Notes: a model not told the origin generated them from the letters alone. A stretch of DNA of 64,000 bases from Prauserella marina (GCF_002240355.1 NZ_CP016353.1:1104501-1168500), one strand, 5' to 3'; positions 34,969 to 42,953 are shown, numbered from the stretch's first letter. Program-made: numbers and translations.

Positions 34969-35496
34969 TCAGCCGAAATCGCCGGCGTCATCCAAGCCAC
35001 CGTCGCCGTCGGACCAGCCGTCGTCATCGGAGGCGGTCTCCCCGGTGCTTCCGGCGTCGCCACCGCCGCCCTGCTGCTGCCGGAGCGCTTCTTCTTCCTC
35101 CGGCGTCATCGTCATCGGGGGCATGGCCAGCCCGGCGACGAGCGCGCCACCGGCCACCCCGGCGAGCACGGCGCCGACCTTGCCGCCGAAGGACGACCTG
35201 TTGACCGTGAGCACCCCGTCGCCCCACAGGGTGCGGCCGTAACCGGCCTCGCGGCCGTAGAGCACGCTCCCGTCCGAGTGCGTGCGCTTGACGATCTTGC
35301 GGCCGAGCGGTTCGTCGGTTCCGGTCGTGTTGGCGTTGTCCCGCCAGGACACCGCGCCGCTGTCGGCGCGGGTGCGCCATTCCAGCCGTCCGTCCGAGTA
35401 GCGCCGGTGCACCGTTCCGTCGGCAAGTAACTCGTCGGTGTAGCTGGTTTCCCGTTGTGGCCGGGTTCCCGCCATGATCGCCTCCGCCTTTCTCAT
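34969..35496 (-). CDS. Beta-hairpin / glycine-zipper protein with Asp/Gly-rich tail, unknown function
   Basis: 175 residues from ATG 35496, which overlaps the previous stop as ATGA. Residues 20-95 are beta-hairpin repeats (DGTVHRRYSDGRLEWRTR, DGSVLYGREAGYGRTLWGDG). A glycine-zipper hydrophobic stretch follows (GAVLAGVAGGALVAGLAMPP), then EEEEALRQQQ, and an acidic tail of D, G, S, E and one W (SDDDGWSDGDGGLDDAGDFG). No signal peptide is seen. The layout resembles membrane-inserting peptides or toxins with a modifiable acidic tail, but no family is recognised. Confidence 0.7.
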   Translation of the reverse strand: MRKAEAIMAGTRPQRETSYTDELLADGTVHRRYSDGRLEWRTRADSGAVSWRDNANTTGTDEPLGRKIVKRTHSDGSVLYGREAGYGRTLWGDGVLTVNRSSFGGKVGAVLAGVAGGALVAGLAMPPMTMTPEEEEALRQQQGGGGDAGSTGETASDDDGWSDGDGGLDDAGDFG

Positions 35497-36290
35497 GCGC
35501 TCGGCCAGCTCAGGAAACCGGATTCCCTCGCCTTGCGCGGACTCGGCTGCCGCGTTCGGACCGGCCGGACCTCGCGGACCAGCCGGTGCACGGTGCGCAG
35601 CAGCGACGCGGGCCGGACAGCGGCGACCTCGGCGAACCTGCCAAGGGCGCACCACTGCTCTTCCCGTTCGGTCATCGTGCCGCGCGGCCCGCTCGGGTGC
35701 TCCCTGCCGTGGGCGAGGTGCAGTGCGCGGGCGTGGTGCGGCCGCAGGCCGACGCCCGTGACTCGGACTCCGTCAGGGGTGAGCCGTCGCACCAGGCCGG
35801 GAAAGGCCAGTCCCACCGCACCGGCGTCGTGCAGGACGTACACGGTGGCCCGCTCCGCGGTGCGGAGCATCCTCAGCACTCCTTCGGCGAGCGGCAACTC
35901 GGCCGCCCCGAAGACAGGGCAGGCCGATTCCATCGGAATCCCGTTGGCGCGCAGCATGTTCGCGATCGCGTCCGACTCGCAGACAAGCACCCTGGGTAGC
36001 CCGTAGTCGAACAGATCCGGTTCCGGCGTGTGCCTGCCGGCCCCGCGCCGCACCGGTCGCGGTTCCGGCAGCAGACCGGGCAGCGGCCCCGCTTCGAGCA
36101 GCGCTTCGCGGAAACGCGGGTAGCGCACCGAGGGGGCGACCGTGAACGGAAACCGTCGCGGGATGTGCTGCGCGGGGCGCGGCACTCTGCACAGTTCGTA
36201 GTAGAGCTGGCGCTCGGTGAAGCGCACGCCGCCCGGCTGCCCCGCGCGTTCGGCCGCGAGCCGCAGTGCGAGGTCCAGCAGCCCTTTCAT
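35493..36290 (-). CDS. TOPRIM/topoisomerase VI A-like protein B, unknown function
   Basis: 265 residues from ATG 36290, overlapping the upstream stop. RFTERQLYYELCR near residue 25 resembles the winged-helix entry of Topo VI-A/Spo11-like proteins (RxLYYxL). RVLVCESDAIANMLRANGI and ATVYVLHDAGAVGLAFPGLV look like the two halves of a TOPRIM core, with Glu and one Asp kept and the second Asp of DxD missing. The C terminus ends ESGFLSWPSA, nearly the same as the next upstream protein. Catalytic competence is doubtful; the fold call is inference. Confidence 0.6.
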   Translation of the reverse strand: MKGLLDLALRLAAERAGQPGGVRFTERQLYYELCRVPRPAQHIPRRFPFTVAPSVRYPRFREALLEAGPLPGLLPEPRPVRRGAGRHTPEPDLFDYGLPRVLVCESDAIANMLRANGIPMESACPVFGAAELPLAEGVLRMLRTAERATVYVLHDAGAVGLAFPGLVRRLTPDGVRVTGVGLRPHHARALHLAHGREHPSGPRGTMTEREEQWCALGRFAEVAAVRPASLLRTVHRLVREVRPVRTRQPSPRKARESGFLSWPSA

Positions 36291-37354
36291 GCGCCGGGCC
36301 AGGTGAGGAAGCCGACGCGTTCCGCCGTCGCCGTTTCGGCGCCGGGCCCCGAGGTCGCCCGGGTGATCGCCCTGGTGAGCGCGGCGAGCAGTTTCGCGGG
36401 CGGCACCGAGGCCAGCGGCGTGTACCAGCCGTTGCCGAGCCAGGTGAGTTCGTCCTCGGTCAAGCCGGGGCGCAGGTCGCGCAGGCTCCGCATCTCCGCG
36501 CCGGTCGGGCGCCGCTCCCTGAGCTTGATGGCCTTTTCCTGGCCCATGACGGCGTTCGGGCGCAGCCCGGGCGTCACCGTCCGCGCGCCGAAGGCGGCCC
36601 GCGCCTCGCACGCGAGCCGGATGCCCTGTGGGCTCGCGTCGTGCAGCACGATCACCGGAACGCCGGGTGGAACGTGGGCGAGCGACCCGACGAGCGCCGC
36701 CTCGTGCTCGCCGGGTACCCCGCTCGCGGCGAGGCAGGCGAGCACGGCGCGATCCGGCACCACGATCGCGACCCGTGGTTCGGCTATCTCGGGCACGACG
36801 AGGTTCGTCTCGTCGGCCATCCGAGGCGGTGGTTCGCGGTAGACGACCTCCCAGCGCCGCACCCGGGACCGGAACTTTTCGAGTTCCTCCGGCATCGGTA
36901 CTTTCCCGTTGCGCTTGCACCACGGCACGAGGGCGAACTTCAGCACGAGGTACGTGACGATCCAGACGCCCACCATGATCAGCACGGCGGACAGGATCAG
37001 GCCCCAGTCGAAGGAGGAGATCACGGCGATGGGCAGTTGCACGAACACGCTGAGGCCCACCACGGTGCAGCCGATGACGCCCGCGGTGTCCACGGGGTCA
37101 CGCAGTCGGCCACGGGCGGCGGCATACCACAGTTGCGGCAGGGTGTAGCGCAGCCTGCCGCCGTCGGACAGCTTGTCGGCGAGCTTGCGCACGCGCACGT
37201 CGTGCATGACGATGTCGCCCTCTTTGGGCTCCAGCGCGAACTGCCGTCTGCAGTAATAGCAGCGGTAGTCGGAACGTTCCTTGCGCTTGAGGTCGCGCTG
37301 ACAGTGTGGACAGATCATCCGGTCGTCTTCCGCGGTGTCAACTCGGTCACCCAT
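36287..37354 (-). CDS. Zinc-ribbon, two-helix membrane, TOPRIM-like protein A, unknown function
   Basis: 355 residues. CPHC (15-18) and CYYC (32-35) form a zinc ribbon. LRYTLPQLWYAAARG (68-82) parallels FTERQLYYELCR in the next gene. Two membrane helices follow (GVIGCTVVGLSVFVQLPIAV and LILSAVLIMVGVWIVTYLVL). Then comes a TOPRIM-like region (RVAIVVPDRAVLACLAASGV; VPVIVLHDASPQGIRLACEA). The last residues are RVGFLTWPGA. It therefore looks like a membrane-tethered paralogue of protein B. It is first gene of the four-gene operon and divergent from a cupin gene. Confidence 0.65.
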   Translation of the reverse strand: MGDRVDTAEDDRMICPHCQRDLKRKERSDYRCYYCRRQFALEPKEGDIVMHDVRVRKLADKLSDGGRLRYTLPQLWYAAARGRLRDPVDTAGVIGCTVVGLSVFVQLPIAVISSFDWGLILSAVLIMVGVWIVTYLVLKFALVPWCKRNGKVPMPEELEKFRSRVRRWEVVYREPPPRMADETNLVVPEIAEPRVAIVVPDRAVLACLAASGVPGEHEAALVGSLAHVPPGVPVIVLHDASPQGIRLACEARAAFGARTVTPGLRPNAVMGQEKAIKLRERRPTGAEMRSLRDLRPGLTEDELTWLGNGWYTPLASVPPAKLLAALTRAITRATSGPGAETATAERVGFLTWPGA

Positions 37355-37372
37355 GCCTCCCCAGCCCGAGGT

Positions 37373-37387
37373 AGATCATAAAGATCT
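37373..37387. promoter_or_regulatory. Inverted repeat in divergent promoter of the four-gene operon
   Basis: AGATC-ATAAA-GATCT, perfect 5-bp arms, lies in the 59-bp gap between the zinc-ribbon gene (minus) and the cupin gene (plus). The short shared region suggests coordinate control of both directions. Confidence 0.45.
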
Positions 37388-37413
37388 TCACATCTGACCG
37401 TAAGGTGCGGAGT

Positions 37414-38145
37414 ATGTCCGATGTGCGCATCAAACACGATGCGGATGACGAGAACGAGGTCCACGACGTCGCGACCTTCGCCGACCAGGCGCGCAACGTC
37501 GTCACCCCGGTGCTGCGGTTGCCTGAGGACGCGGCACTCGCGGTGGTCACCGCCTTCGCCGGGATCGTGCGCGCGGCCAAACGCAGCACGGCCGCCACGA
37601 CGAGGGACCGCGACGGCATCGTGCGGTCCCAGGTCTTCGAGGAGGGTGACGTGTACATGCTGGAGTCACCCTTCGACGGGTTTTTCGCCGACCGCTACGT
37701 GATGGACTTCTACAACGTCACCGAACGCGGGGTCTGTTCTCGCATGCATCTGCACACCGGACTGAGGTTCGTGCGCATGATGACCGGTCCGGACACGCGG
37801 ATCAGGGTCAGCAGCCTTTCCCCGTTCGAGGTGACCGACATTCCCGGCGTGACACCGTTCGTGCCGGAGGCTTTCGACGACGAATTGCCCGGCGCGCCGG
37901 AAGGCGTACGGCGCACTCGTCACAATCTCGTGGTGCCACCGTGTTCGTTCGTGGACATGCAGATCCCCAGGGGAGTCAGCCATCAGTTCAACGCCATCGG
38001 CGAGCACGCGGTGATCGATTCGGTTCACCCCGAGGAATCCGTCGAGACGTTCAGGGAACGGATGTCCGGCTACCGGATGATGGCGCAGACGGTGTTCCTC
38101 GCCGACGAACTGCCCCCTTCGGACTCGTGTGACTTGCGTGCCTGA
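37414..38145 (+). CDS. Cupin-like protein, unknown function
   Basis: 243 residues from ATG 37414 (AAGG 8 nt upstream). After a helical N terminus, residues 80-235 alternate strands with cupin-type features: SRMHLHTGLRFVRMMTGPDT (His-x-His), VVPPCSFVDMQIPRGVSHQF and IDSVHPEESVETFRERMSGY. It could be a metal-binding sensor or a non-haem oxygenase. It is divergent from the four-gene operon and its end is 5 bp from the convergent ECF41 gene at 38,151. Confidence 0.6.
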   Translation: MSDVRIKHDADDENEVHDVATFADQARNVVTPVLRLPEDAALAVVTAFAGIVRAAKRSTAATTRDRDGIVRSQVFEEGDVYMLESPFDGFFADRYVMDFYNVTERGVCSRMHLHTGLRFVRMMTGPDTRIRVSSLSPFEVTDIPGVTPFVPEAFDDELPGAPEGVRRTRHNLVVPPCSFVDMQIPRGVSHQFNAIGEHAVIDSVHPEESVETFRERMSGYRMMAQTVFLADELPPSDSCDLRA

Positions 38146-38150
38146 GCTGC

Positions 38151-39050
38151 CTATCGCGTGGTCGCCGTCCATGGCCTGAGCTTCTCGGGGTTGCGGACGG
38201 CCCAGATGTGCTTGATCTTCTCGGCCGCGATGTCGAACGCGTACACCGTCACGGTGACACCGTCGTGCTGGGCGATGAGCCCAGGCTGACCGTTGACCGT
38301 GCGCTCCAGAAGCGTGAGGTGGGCTGCCGCGTGCGCGATCTCGACGCTGGCGTGCGCGATCCGTTCGCCGCCGTGAATCGGTTCGAGGAAGGCGATGACG
38401 AGACCCCCGCCGTCGGCGACCGAGGTGGCTTCCGGGTCGAGCAGGCCGATGAGCGCGTCGATGTCCTTGGCTTCCCACGCCGCCTTGAAGTTCCGCACGA
38501 TCTCGGCATGCCGGGCGGCGGGAGGCGCTTCGGTCCGCGCCGCGCGGATGCGGCGGCGAGCCGAGGTCGCGAGCTGGCGGCAGGCACCAGGGGTGCGACC
38601 GACGATCTCGGCCACTTCCGCGAAGGGATAGCGGAACACGTCGTGCAGGATGAACGTGACGCGCTCGGCCGGGGTCATCGACTCCAGCACGACGAGGAAG
38701 GCCATGTTGACCGATTCGTCGAGGGTGACCCGGTCGGCCGGATCGCCCGCTTGCCCGCTGATCCACTCCCTCGGCTCGGGCAGCGGCTCGGGGATCCATT
38801 CGCCGACGTAGCGTTCGCGCCTTGCGCGGGCGGAACCGAGCACGTTGAGGCAGATGCGGCTCGCGACCTTGGTCAGCCAGGCGCCGGGGGAGTCGATGGC
38901 TTCCCGCTGCCGGGGAGTCATGGCGTACCAGCGGGCATAGGTCTCCTGCACGGCGTCCTCGGCGTCGGCGAGGGAGCCGAGCAGCCGGTAGGCGACGTTG
39001 ATGAGCTGGCGCCGCTCGCTCATGACCGCGCTCAGGCCGGGAGAGTTCAT
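38151..39050 (-). CDS. ECF41-type sigma factor with SnoaL-like domain (third copy in window)
   Basis: 299 residues from ATG 39050. Region 2 (LINVAYRLLGSLADAEDAVQ), the linker WIPEP, region 4 (MTPAERVTFILHDVFRYPFA, IVGRTPGACRQLATSARRR) and the DGGG motif (VADGGGLV) are present, followed by a SnoaL-like domain. The start codon sits inside a 12-bp palindrome at 39,048-39,059. It is divergent from a stand-alone SnoaL gene, its likely target. Confidence 0.88.
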   Translation of the reverse strand: MNSPGLSAVMSERRQLINVAYRLLGSLADAEDAVQETYARWYAMTPRQREAIDSPGAWLTKVASRICLNVLGSARARRERYVGEWIPEPLPEPREWISGQAGDPADRVTLDESVNMAFLVVLESMTPAERVTFILHDVFRYPFAEVAEIVGRTPGACRQLATSARRRIRAARTEAPPAARHAEIVRNFKAAWEAKDIDALIGLLDPEATSVADGGGLVIAFLEPIHGGERIAHASVEIAHAAAHLTLLERTVNGQPGLIAQHDGVTVTVYAFDIAAEKIKHIWAVRNPEKLRPWTATTR

Positions 39051-39059
39051 ACCGGTATG
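39048..39059. promoter_or_regulatory. CATACCGGTATG palindrome over the ECF41 start
   Basis: A perfect 12-bp palindrome whose left half contains the ATG (minus strand) of the sigma gene. It may be an operator on a leaderless transcript or a coincidence; no ribosome site is seen for the start. Confidence 0.4.
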
Positions 39060-39166
39060 ACCGGACAGCTCGCCGGAATGTGACGTGGGTCGTGGTCCCT
39101 CACATGCGCCGGCGCCGCGCTGTCGGACTGGTGAACGCCACGAATCCGACAACCTGGAGGACCAAG

Positions 39167-39646
39167 ATGGCTGATCTCACGATCGTCGCCGACCGGATGG
39201 ACATCGAGGTGCTGCGAGCGGAGCACGTCGACGCGCCCATGGTCGGCGACTACGACCGGTTCGCGTCGCTGTTCACCGACGACGCCGTGTGGCGGATCCC
39301 CTTCGCCGACGTCGAATTCACCGGGCGGAAGGAGATCAGAGCCGGGATCGAGCGATTGCAGAACGCGTGGGAGTTCTGGGTGCAGAACACGCATCCCGGC
39401 GCGATCCGGCTCGACGGCGACACCGCGACCGGCAGGGAGTACGTGTTCGAGACCGGCCGTCAGCGCGACGGCGGATCGGTTGTCATGTACGGCCTTTTCC
39501 ACGACCGCTACGCGCGCACCCCGGATGGCTGGAAGTTCGCGGAGCGCGTCCTCGAACCCAGGTATCTCGACACCACCCCGCTGACGGGCGGCCCGCCCCA
39601 GGGGACCTGGAGCGACATCCAGCCGCCGTCGGCCGCGAAGCGGTAA
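39167..39646 (+). CDS. SnoaL-like (NTF2-fold) protein
   Basis: 159 residues from ATG 39167 with TGGAGG upstream. It has the polyketide-cyclase/ketosteroid-isomerase type fold: ADRMDIEVLRAEHVDAPMVG, YDRFASLFTDDAVWRIPFAD, FTGRKEIRAGIERL and a C-terminal GWKFAERVLEPRY. The family includes isomerases, dehydratases and ring hydroxylases; the activity is unknown. Its position beside an ECF41 factor matches the common pairing of ECF41 with small oxidoreductase or SnoaL genes. Confidence 0.85.
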   Translation: MADLTIVADRMDIEVLRAEHVDAPMVGDYDRFASLFTDDAVWRIPFADVEFTGRKEIRAGIERLQNAWEFWVQNTHPGAIRLDGDTATGREYVFETGRQRDGGSVVMYGLFHDRYARTPDGWKFAERVLEPRYLDTTPLTGGPPQGTWSDIQPPSAAKR

Positions 39647-39660
39647 GGGCGGCGGAGTGC

Positions 39661-40680
39661 TCAAGCCGGTTCGTCGCGGGTCGCGCAGTGGATGCCCCCG
39701 CCTCCGGACATCAGCACGTCGAGATCGAGGGCCACGACGTCCCTGCCCGGGTAGCAGTCGCAGAGGACGCCTGCCGCGTGGTCGTCCGCCGTCCGGTCAC
39801 CGAAGCTGGTCATCAGCACCGCGCCGCCTGCGACGTAGTAGTTGACGTAGCTCGCCACGAATTGTTCCAGCAGTGCCGGATCGCCGACCCTGAGCTCGCC
39901 CGGCTCGGGCAGCGGGATCGTCGTGAATGGACGACCGTCCGCGTCGGTCGCCGTCGAGAGGGTCGCCAGTGTTCGTTCGGTGACGCGTTCCCAATCCGGG
40001 TCGGTGCCCGGCCTCGCCTGGTGCACGAGGACGACGCCGGGCCGGACGAACCTGGCAAGCCCGTCGACGTGGCAGTCGGTGATGTCCAGTCCGGGCGCTC
40101 CGTCCAGCCAGACGACCTTGCGGATGCCGAGCAGCGCGGCGAGTTCGCGTTCCACGTCCGCCTCGGTCGCGCCGGGATTGCGGTTCGGGTTGAGCAGGCA
40201 GCCGCGGGTGGCCAGCGCGGTGCCTGCCCCGTCCACCTCGAACCCGCCCTGTTCGATGACCATCGGCGTCGCGGTCCGGCGAACGCCCGCGTGATCGAGC
40301 AGTCGCCGTGCTACATGCTGATCATCCACAATGGACTGTCTACCGCCCCAGCCGTTGAATCCGAAGTCGACGCCGACGACTTCGTCGTCGTGCAGGGCGA
40401 AAGTCGGCCCGGTGTCCCGGATCCACAGGTCGTCGACAGGGATGGGGACGACCTTGACGTCGCGGCCGACGGCCACACTTGCCGCCTCGGCCTGCTCTGG
40501 CCTGGCAAGTAGCAGAACCTGTTCGTAGCGAGCGATGGTGCGGGCCAGCAGCGCGATGTCGTCGCGTACCGCCGGAAGCAGTTCGCCCCACACGTCGTAC
40601 CGGGCCGGCCAGGCGAGCCAGCACCGGTCGTGTCGTTCGCTCTCGGCCGGCGTGGAGATCACCGGTCTTGCTCCCAGCAT
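39661..40680 (-). CDS. Agmatine deiminase family protein
   Basis: 339 residues from ATG 40680. The pentein catalytic segments are clear: PVDDLWIRDTGPTF (Asp), GLDITDCHVDGLARFV (His) and a C-terminal GGGGIHCATRDEPA (nucleophile Cys). Agmatine deiminase converts agmatine to N-carbamoylputrescine; related enzymes act on peptidyl-arginine. It overlaps the end of the APH-like gene by 22 bp, so they are co-transcribed. Confidence 0.9.
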   Translation of the reverse strand: MLGARPVISTPAESERHDRCWLAWPARYDVWGELLPAVRDDIALLARTIARYEQVLLLARPEQAEAASVAVGRDVKVVPIPVDDLWIRDTGPTFALHDDEVVGVDFGFNGWGGRQSIVDDQHVARRLLDHAGVRRTATPMVIEQGGFEVDGAGTALATRGCLLNPNRNPGATEADVERELAALLGIRKVVWLDGAPGLDITDCHVDGLARFVRPGVVLVHQARPGTDPDWERVTERTLATLSTATDADGRPFTTIPLPEPGELRVGDPALLEQFVASYVNYYVAGGAVLMTSFGDRTADDHAAGVLCDCYPGRDVVALDLDVLMSGGGGIHCATRDEPA

Positions 40681-41471
40681 GCTCGGATCGCTTTGTGCAG
40701 TGTGCCGAACAGGCCGGTAGCGGCGAGTTCGGCCTCGGTGAGAGGAACCTGTGCCAGGTAGCCCGAAAGCAGCCGGTCGGCCATCCCCGGTTCGCCGGGA
40801 CGGGCCTGCTCGGCGAACCGTTGCCAGCACACGAGATCGTGCAACAACGGGCCCCGGCTTGGGGCGCCCCAGTCGATCAACGCCAGTTCGCCGGTGTCCG
40901 CGTCGCGCAGCACCTCGGGTGCCGGATCGCCGTAGAGCACGCCGTGGCTCAGGCCGGTGAGTCGATCGAACTCGTGTATCCCGGCGAGTGCTTCGGCGAG
41001 TGCCGCGCCGGATGAACCGCCCACTCGGTCAGCTTCGGTGGCGTAGAAGTCGAGTAGCCCGCCCGCGGGCGGCACCTCGATCGCCTCACGCAAGATCGTG
41101 TGCACCCTGCCGAGCAGGTCGCCGCCCGATTCCGGTGCCGCCCAGTCGAACGGGGCGCCATCGACGAATTCGAGCACGGCCAGTGTCCACGAGCCCCGCC
41201 GCACCGAAACGCTCAGCGCGCCGTCACCGGTCGGCACCGGTGCGCCGGTGCGGATGCCCGCGCGGTCGAGTGCCGCCGCGATCAGCAGACCCGGTTCCAC
41301 GAATTCGCGGGCGTCGAAGGTCAGTTTCGCGACGTGATTCCGGCCGCCCGCGTGTATCCGCCAGACTCGCGCGCGGTCACCGAGGTCGGTCAGTTCACTC
41401 TCGACCCGGACCGAGGGAAACGACCACGCCCGCAGCAACCGAGGCAACCGCGCGGCGATGTCCCTTCCCAT
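40659..41471 (-). CDS. Aminoglycoside phosphotransferase-like kinase
   Basis: 270 residues from ATG 41471 with GGGAGG upstream. An APH/choline-kinase fold is indicated by LSHGVLYGDPAPEVL (catalytic loop) and LALIDWGAPSRGPLLHDL (metal-binding Asp and DLV segment). The loop keeps the catalytic Asp, but the usual Asn (HGDxxxxN) is replaced, so activity may differ from drug-inactivating APH. It may phosphorylate a small alcohol or amine. It is upstream partner of the agmatine deiminase gene. Confidence 0.8.
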   Translation of the reverse strand: MGRDIAARLPRLLRAWSFPSVRVESELTDLGDRARVWRIHAGGRNHVAKLTFDAREFVEPGLLIAAALDRAGIRTGAPVPTGDGALSVSVRRGSWTLAVLEFVDGAPFDWAAPESGGDLLGRVHTILREAIEVPPAGGLLDFYATEADRVGGSSGAALAEALAGIHEFDRLTGLSHGVLYGDPAPEVLRDADTGELALIDWGAPSRGPLLHDLVCWQRFAEQARPGEPGMADRLLSGYLAQVPLTEAELAATGLFGTLHKAIRACWEQDR

Positions 41472-41567
41472 GTCGTTCCTCCCTTTCCGGCAGGATCGTC
41501 GCACCTCGGTGCCCGGAATCAAACCGAGTTGACGGAGGCTGACCGCGCGCGAAGGGCGGGTCGCTCG

Positions 41568-42170
41568 TCAGGAGCGGCTCGACGGCGGGGTGATGGAGCT
41601 CAGGGCGGTATCGATCACCGTCGTCAGGCGCTGGGGGTCGGCTTCCGCGCGAGCGGTGACGTGCAGACCCTGGAGCAGGACGACGAGCAGCCGCGCTTGC
41701 GCCGCGCAATCGACATCGGCGGATATCTCGCCGGTGTCCCGTGCGCGCAGCAGAGCCTCTTCGATGCCCCGCTCCAGTGCGTGCAGCCCCGACTCGACCA
41801 ACTCGCGTACGGGTTCGTCCTGTGGCGCGAGTTCGAGTGCGGAGTTGCCGAGCATGCAGCCCCGCCCCGGGGTGGCGCTCGCGGATTCCAGCACTTCCCC
41901 GAGTAGCGCGCGGAGGGCGGATAGGGGCGAAGCCGCGCCCGAGATCTCGGCCGCGGCTTCGCTTGCGTCGTTCACGTAGTCGCGCAAGGCCCGCAGGTAC
42001 AGGTCGTGCTTGCTGCCGAAGGTCGCGTGCAGGCTTCCCGGTAACACGTCGAGTTCCTTGGCCAGCTCGCGCAGCGAGGTCGCCGCGTAGCCGCGCTGCC
42101 AGAAGACACCTTTGGCGCCTTCGACGACGTGGTCCTCTTCGAAGCCGCGTGGTCGGCCGGTTCGGGTCAC
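41568..42170 (-). CDS. TetR-family regulator of the adjacent reductase gene
   Basis: 200 residues. The HTH is in YAATSLRELAKELDVLPGSL with HATFGSKHDLYLRAL, as in TetR proteins that sense electrophiles or drugs. The C-terminal domain has a Cys (GRGCMLGNSALELAP) typical of the NemR/AcuR-like group. It is divergent from the DHFR-like gene, with strong inverted repeats between them. Confidence 0.88.
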   Translation of the reverse strand: MTRTGRPRGFEEDHVVEGAKGVFWQRGYAATSLRELAKELDVLPGSLHATFGSKHDLYLRALRDYVNDASEAAAEISGAASPLSALRALLGEVLESASATPGRGCMLGNSALELAPQDEPVRELVESGLHALERGIEEALLRARDTGEISADVDCAAQARLLVVLLQGLHVTARAEADPQRLTTVIDTALSSITPPSSRS

Positions 42171-42186
42171 GGTGACATCCTACTTC

Positions 42187-42228
42187 TTCTTGACCACTCG
42201 ACCAAGAAGTGCCACAGTGTTCTTGGTC
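42187..42228. promoter_or_regulatory. Operator array between TetR and reductase genes
   Basis: GACCAAGAA (42200-42208) and TTCTTGGTC (42220-42228) are a perfect 9-bp inverted repeat with an 11-nt spacer. TTCTTGACC (42187-42195) adds a third half-site that is 7/9 identical. Their position between the divergent starts makes this the TetR binding region. Confidence 0.75.
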
Positions 42229-42287
42229 GGGCGTTCATAAAGTGAGGCTTCGACCGTCACGGTCCATTGCTCAGGAAGGAACAGCAG

Positions 42288-42842
42288 GTGCGTCGCATCT
42301 TCTCGCACATCAACGTTTCGCTGGACGGATACATCGACGACGCGGAAGGCAACATCGACTGGCACTTCGCGGACGAGGCGTTCCAGCGGTACCTGGACGA
42401 ATTGCTCCAGTCGATCGACGGAATGGTGTTCGGCCGCGCCGCGTACGAGCAGCTCGCCGCCTACTGGCCGACGGCGGGAGACGAGGTCACCGCCGTTCAA
42501 CGGTCCGCGATGCGGGAGCTGCCCAAGTACATCCTCTCCCGGACGCTCGAAACAACCGGCTGGCACAACTCCCACCTGCTCGGCGACGACCCGGTCGCGG
42601 CGCTCGGGCAGCTCAAACAGCAGCAGGGACGGGACATCGCCGTGTTCGCGGGCGGCTCGGCCGCGAGTCAGCTACTGCGATCGGGCGTGCTCGACGAGAT
42701 TCGTCTCGTCCTCAACCCGGTACTGCTGGGTGAGGGGACGCCACTCTTTCAGACTCCATATCCGAAGAGCACCTGGCGGCTGGCGGGGCGCCGCGAGTTC
42801 GCCTCCGGCGCCGTGGTGCTCTCGTACGAGCGAGGGGAGTAA
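42288..42842 (+). CDS. Dihydrofolate reductase/RibD-like reductase
   Basis: 184 residues from GTG 42288 with AGGAAGGA upstream. RibD C-terminal features are present: FSHINVSLDGYIDDAEG, DGMVFGRAAYEQLAAYWPTA, YILSRTLETTGWHN, VFAGGSAASQLLRSGVLDEI and VLLGEGTPLF. The fold binds NADPH; members include riboflavin pathway reductases and uncharacterised DHFR-like proteins. Control by the adjacent TetR suggests a detoxification role. Confidence 0.87.
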   Translation: MRRIFSHINVSLDGYIDDAEGNIDWHFADEAFQRYLDELLQSIDGMVFGRAAYEQLAAYWPTAGDEVTAVQRSAMRELPKYILSRTLETTGWHNSHLLGDDPVAALGQLKQQQGRDIAVFAGGSAASQLLRSGVLDEIRLVLNPVLLGEGTPLFQTPYPKSTWRLAGRREFASGAVVLSYERGE

Positions 42843-42953
42843 TGCTTGCCTTTCCCCTTTCAGTTTATACCGGAATCGCGAACCTCATGAGGCGCTGAAT
42901 TCTGATCCATACTGCCGGTCTCACACCGAACCGGCTAACGATGGAGCAGCGAA

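Noticed and set aside
33181-35430. A 749-residue plus-strand frame over the asparagine-synthetase-like gene
   Set aside because: It is antisense to a protein with intact synthetase motifs and has no motifs itself.
36287-37354. Wadjet/JetD-like defence system
   Set aside because: TOPRIM-like features recall JetD, but no SMC-type JetC, JetA or JetB homologues lie in the neighbourhood, and the second catalytic Asp is missing.
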